From: Alphaproteobacteria bacterium
GTDB lineage: Bacteria > Pseudomonadota > Alphaproteobacteria > Rhizobiales > Xanthobacteraceae
Length of the DNA stretch: 44,010 nt
Assembly: GCA_005884765.1 (NCBI GenBank)
Contig: VAZV01000140.1
Coordinates: forward strand, 1-44,010
Reading direction: 5' to 3'
Shown here: positions 42,538 through 44,010 of the stretch, one piece after another
Numbering within the stretch: the stretch's first letter is position 1
Layout: each line of letters begins with the position of its first letter
Made by a program: the position numbers and the translations under genes
Notes under the pieces: generated by a model
Told to the model about the DNA's origin: nothing
Databases searched by the model: none
Seen by the model: the letters and a program-made list of their open reading frames with translations, nothing else

Positions 42538-43081
42538 AGCGGAAGACCTCAAATGCTTCACTGGGAAGCGAGGCGCATATAGTGCTGCGCGTGGAGCATG
42601 GTCTAGCCTGATTTCAAGGCTGAGCCATGCAAAACTGCATGAACTTTAGATGGTTACTTGCGTCCCCACTTCAACGACGCGCCCGGTGGGGATCTGGAAG
42701 TAATCTGTGGCGTCATTGGCCGACCGGCTCAAGGCAATGAACATGTGGTCCTGCCAGAGCGGCATGCCGGACTGCGCCGAGGGCTTCAACGAGCGCCGCG
42801 ACACGAAAAACGAAGTGGCCATGATATCGAATTGCCACCCGAGCTTCCTCGCGATCACGAGCGCTTTCGGAACGTTCGGCGATTCCATGAAGCCGAAGCG
42901 CAGCCGGACGGTCGCGAATCTTTCACTGATGGTTTCCATGCGGACGCGCTCGGCGGGGTCGACTCGCGGCGTGTGCATGGTTTCGATTGTCAAAATGACG
43001 TTGTGCTCATGAAGCACCTTGTTGTGCTTTAGATTATGCAAGAGCGCGGTCGGCACGAAACTCGGATCGCTGGTCAGAAAA
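42538..43081. repeat. Tandem duplication, copy A (543-bp unit)
   Basis: The segment is repeated at 43081-43624 with an exact offset of 543 bases. It comprises the 3' end of the second kup gene, its stop, the 84-bp gap and the 5' edge of the first kup gene. No difference between the copies was seen. Confidence 0.9.
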
Positions 43082-43104
43082 GCGGAAGACCTCAAATGCT
43101 TCAC
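42646..43104 (-). pseudogene. Chimeric kup fragment made by tandem duplication
   Basis: This 152-residue frame consists of the first codons of the kup leader (GTG AAG CAT, encoding KHLRSSA) joined in frame to the last ~144 residues of the second kup protein. It has no membrane segments and equals the C-terminal cytosolic domain of KUP ([16 protein letters not shown] to the terminal [10 protein letters not shown]). It arose at the junction of the 543-bp duplication (43081). It has no clear ribosome site and is probably not functional, although an isolated C-terminal domain could be made from the GTG. Confidence 0.8.
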
Positions 43105-43624
43105 TGGGAAGCGAGGCGCATATAGTGCTGCGCGTGGAGCATGGTCTAGCCTGATTTCAAGGCTGAGCCATGCAAAACTGCATGAACTTTAGATGGTTAC
43201 TTGCGTCCCCACTTCAACGACGCGCCCGGTGGGGATCTGGAAGTAATCTGTGGCGTCATTGGCCGACCGGCTCAAGGCAATGAACATGTGGTCCTGCCAG
43301 AGCGGCATGCCGGACTGCGCCGAGGGCTTCAACGAGCGCCGCGACACGAAAAACGAAGTGGCCATGATATCGAATTGCCACCCGAGCTTCCTCGCGATCA
43401 CGAGCGCTTTCGGAACGTTCGGCGATTCCATGAAGCCGAAGCGCAGCCGGACGGTCGCGAATCTTTCACTGATGGTTTCCATGCGGACGCGCTCGGCGGG
43501 GTCGACTCGCGGCGTGTGCATGGTTTCGATTGTCAAAATGACGTTGTGCTCATGAAGCACCTTGTTGTGCTTTAGATTATGCAAGAGCGCGGTCGGCACG
43601 AAACTCGGATCGCTGGTCAGAAAA
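43081..43624. repeat. Tandem duplication, copy B (543-bp unit)
   Basis: This is the original part of the second kup gene end (43189-43624) plus the gap and kup leader edge (43081-43188). It is identical to copy A. Confidence 0.9.
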
Positions 43625-44010
43625 ACCGCGGTGCCCTTGACGATGTGAGGCGGTCGTTTCTCGAGGCTCTTGATCAGGTCACCCAACGGAACCTCGATCC
43701 GCCGTGTCTTCGTGGTCAGGATCGACGAACCGCGTCGCCATGTCCATATCATGATGGCCATGGCGGCACCGAACAGCAGCGGCACCCACGCCCCTTCCAG
43801 CAGTTTCAAAAGGTTCGCGCTGAAGAACGTCATGTCGACGACGACAAACGGCATAATCAGCGCTGCGGCGGTGGCGGCGCGCCAATTCCATAATTTCCAG
43901 ATCACCACGAAACCCATGATGCCGTCGGCGACCATCGTCGTGGAGACGGCGATGCCATAGGCCGATGCCAAATTGCTCGAGGTGCGGAACAGCAACACCA
44001 GCAGCAATAC
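43189..44010 (-). CDS. kup: KUP-family potassium uptake protein (second copy), 5' part outside window
   Basis: The C-terminal 273 residues of a second KUP protein run off the right edge. Visible: helices [71 protein letters not shown] and the cytosolic domain from [40 protein letters not shown] to the stop at 43189. It is clearly a paralogue of the upstream copy, not identical. Both are in tandem on the minus strand. Confidence 0.93.
   Translation of the reverse strand, partial: VLLLVLLFRTSSNLASAYGIAVSTTMVADGIMGFVVIWKLWNWRAATAAALIMPFVVVDMTFFSANLLKLLEGAWVPLLFGAAMAIMIWTWRRGSSILTTKTRRIEVPLGDLIKSLEKRPPHIVKGTAVFLTSDPSFVPTALLHNLKHNKVLHEHNVILTIETMHTPRVDPAERVRMETISERFATVRLRFGFMESPNVPKALVIARKLGWQFDIMATSFFVSRRSLKPSAQSGMPLWQDHMFIALSRSANDATDYFQIPTGRVVEVGTQVTI

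Overview
The window looks like a chromosomal segment of an alphaproteobacterium of the Bradyrhizobium / Rhodopseudomonas / Nitrobacteraceae group. It is GC-rich. It carries the acpXL-fabF-lpxXL cluster for very-long-chain lipid A acylation that is typical of rhizobia, a TonB iron-uptake locus with iron-control-like motifs, a branched-chain-amino-acid-type (Liv) ABC operon, and a palindromic repeat of the kind that ends proteins with a 'VIASEAKQS'-like tail. All identifications come from reading the sequence; no database search was run.

Layout. 1-6550: the end of a small membrane protein gene, then a minus-strand iron-acquisition locus read right to left: TonB-dependent siderophore receptor, PiuC-type hydroxylase, DUF2946-like small protein, ExbB, ExbD, TonB. 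6608-11900: a small unknown gene, a MarR regulator, and a divergent RND efflux adaptor-permease pair with two palindromes in the shared promoter region. 11911-16601: livK-like binding protein, livH, livM, livG, livF on the minus strand. 17030-18641: tRNA-Gln, a SAM methyltransferase whose stop codon lies inside the tRNA (antisense), and a secreted legumain-like (C13) peptidase. 18787-26476: a minus-strand aromatic-catabolism cluster led by a TetR gene: LigI-like pyrone-dicarboxylate lactonase, DctA-family symporter, GalB-like hydratase, RraA/CHA-aldolase, a 4,5-dihydroxyphthalate-decarboxylase-like protein, a VOC extradiol dioxygenase and a P450. 26622-32735: MFS transporter, HerA-like ATPase, AhpD-like protein, ParB-like protein, inward-rectifier K+ channel and a small membrane protein. 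32930-37189: acpXL, fabZXL, fabF2XL, fabF1XL, lpxXL. 37192-37771: DUF433/DUF5615 toxin-antitoxin-like pair. 37921-40515: rhodanese, aminotransferase and an orphan polyamine-type binding protein in one operon. 40609-44010: two kup potassium transporter genes in tandem, separated by a perfect 543-bp tandem duplication.

How genes work together. The 18.8-26.5 kb cluster has the whole lower half of the protocatechuate/gallate meta pathway (lactonase, hydratase, aldolase giving pyruvate and oxaloacetate). It lacks the usual LigAB-type ring-cleaving enzyme and a LigC dehydrogenase. In their place sits a VOC-fold dioxygenase in which a conserved second-sphere histidine is a tyrosine, together with a decarboxylase-like protein and a P450. 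This is the best candidate here for an undescribed pathway. In the lipid A cluster one ketosynthase keeps the Cys-His-His triad and its neighbour has lost it, which suggests a heterodimer like ketosynthase/chain-length factor. Other sequence-level oddities are a one-base frameshift inside a 15-bp repeat at the end of livH and a kup duplication junction bounded by an 11-bp homology.
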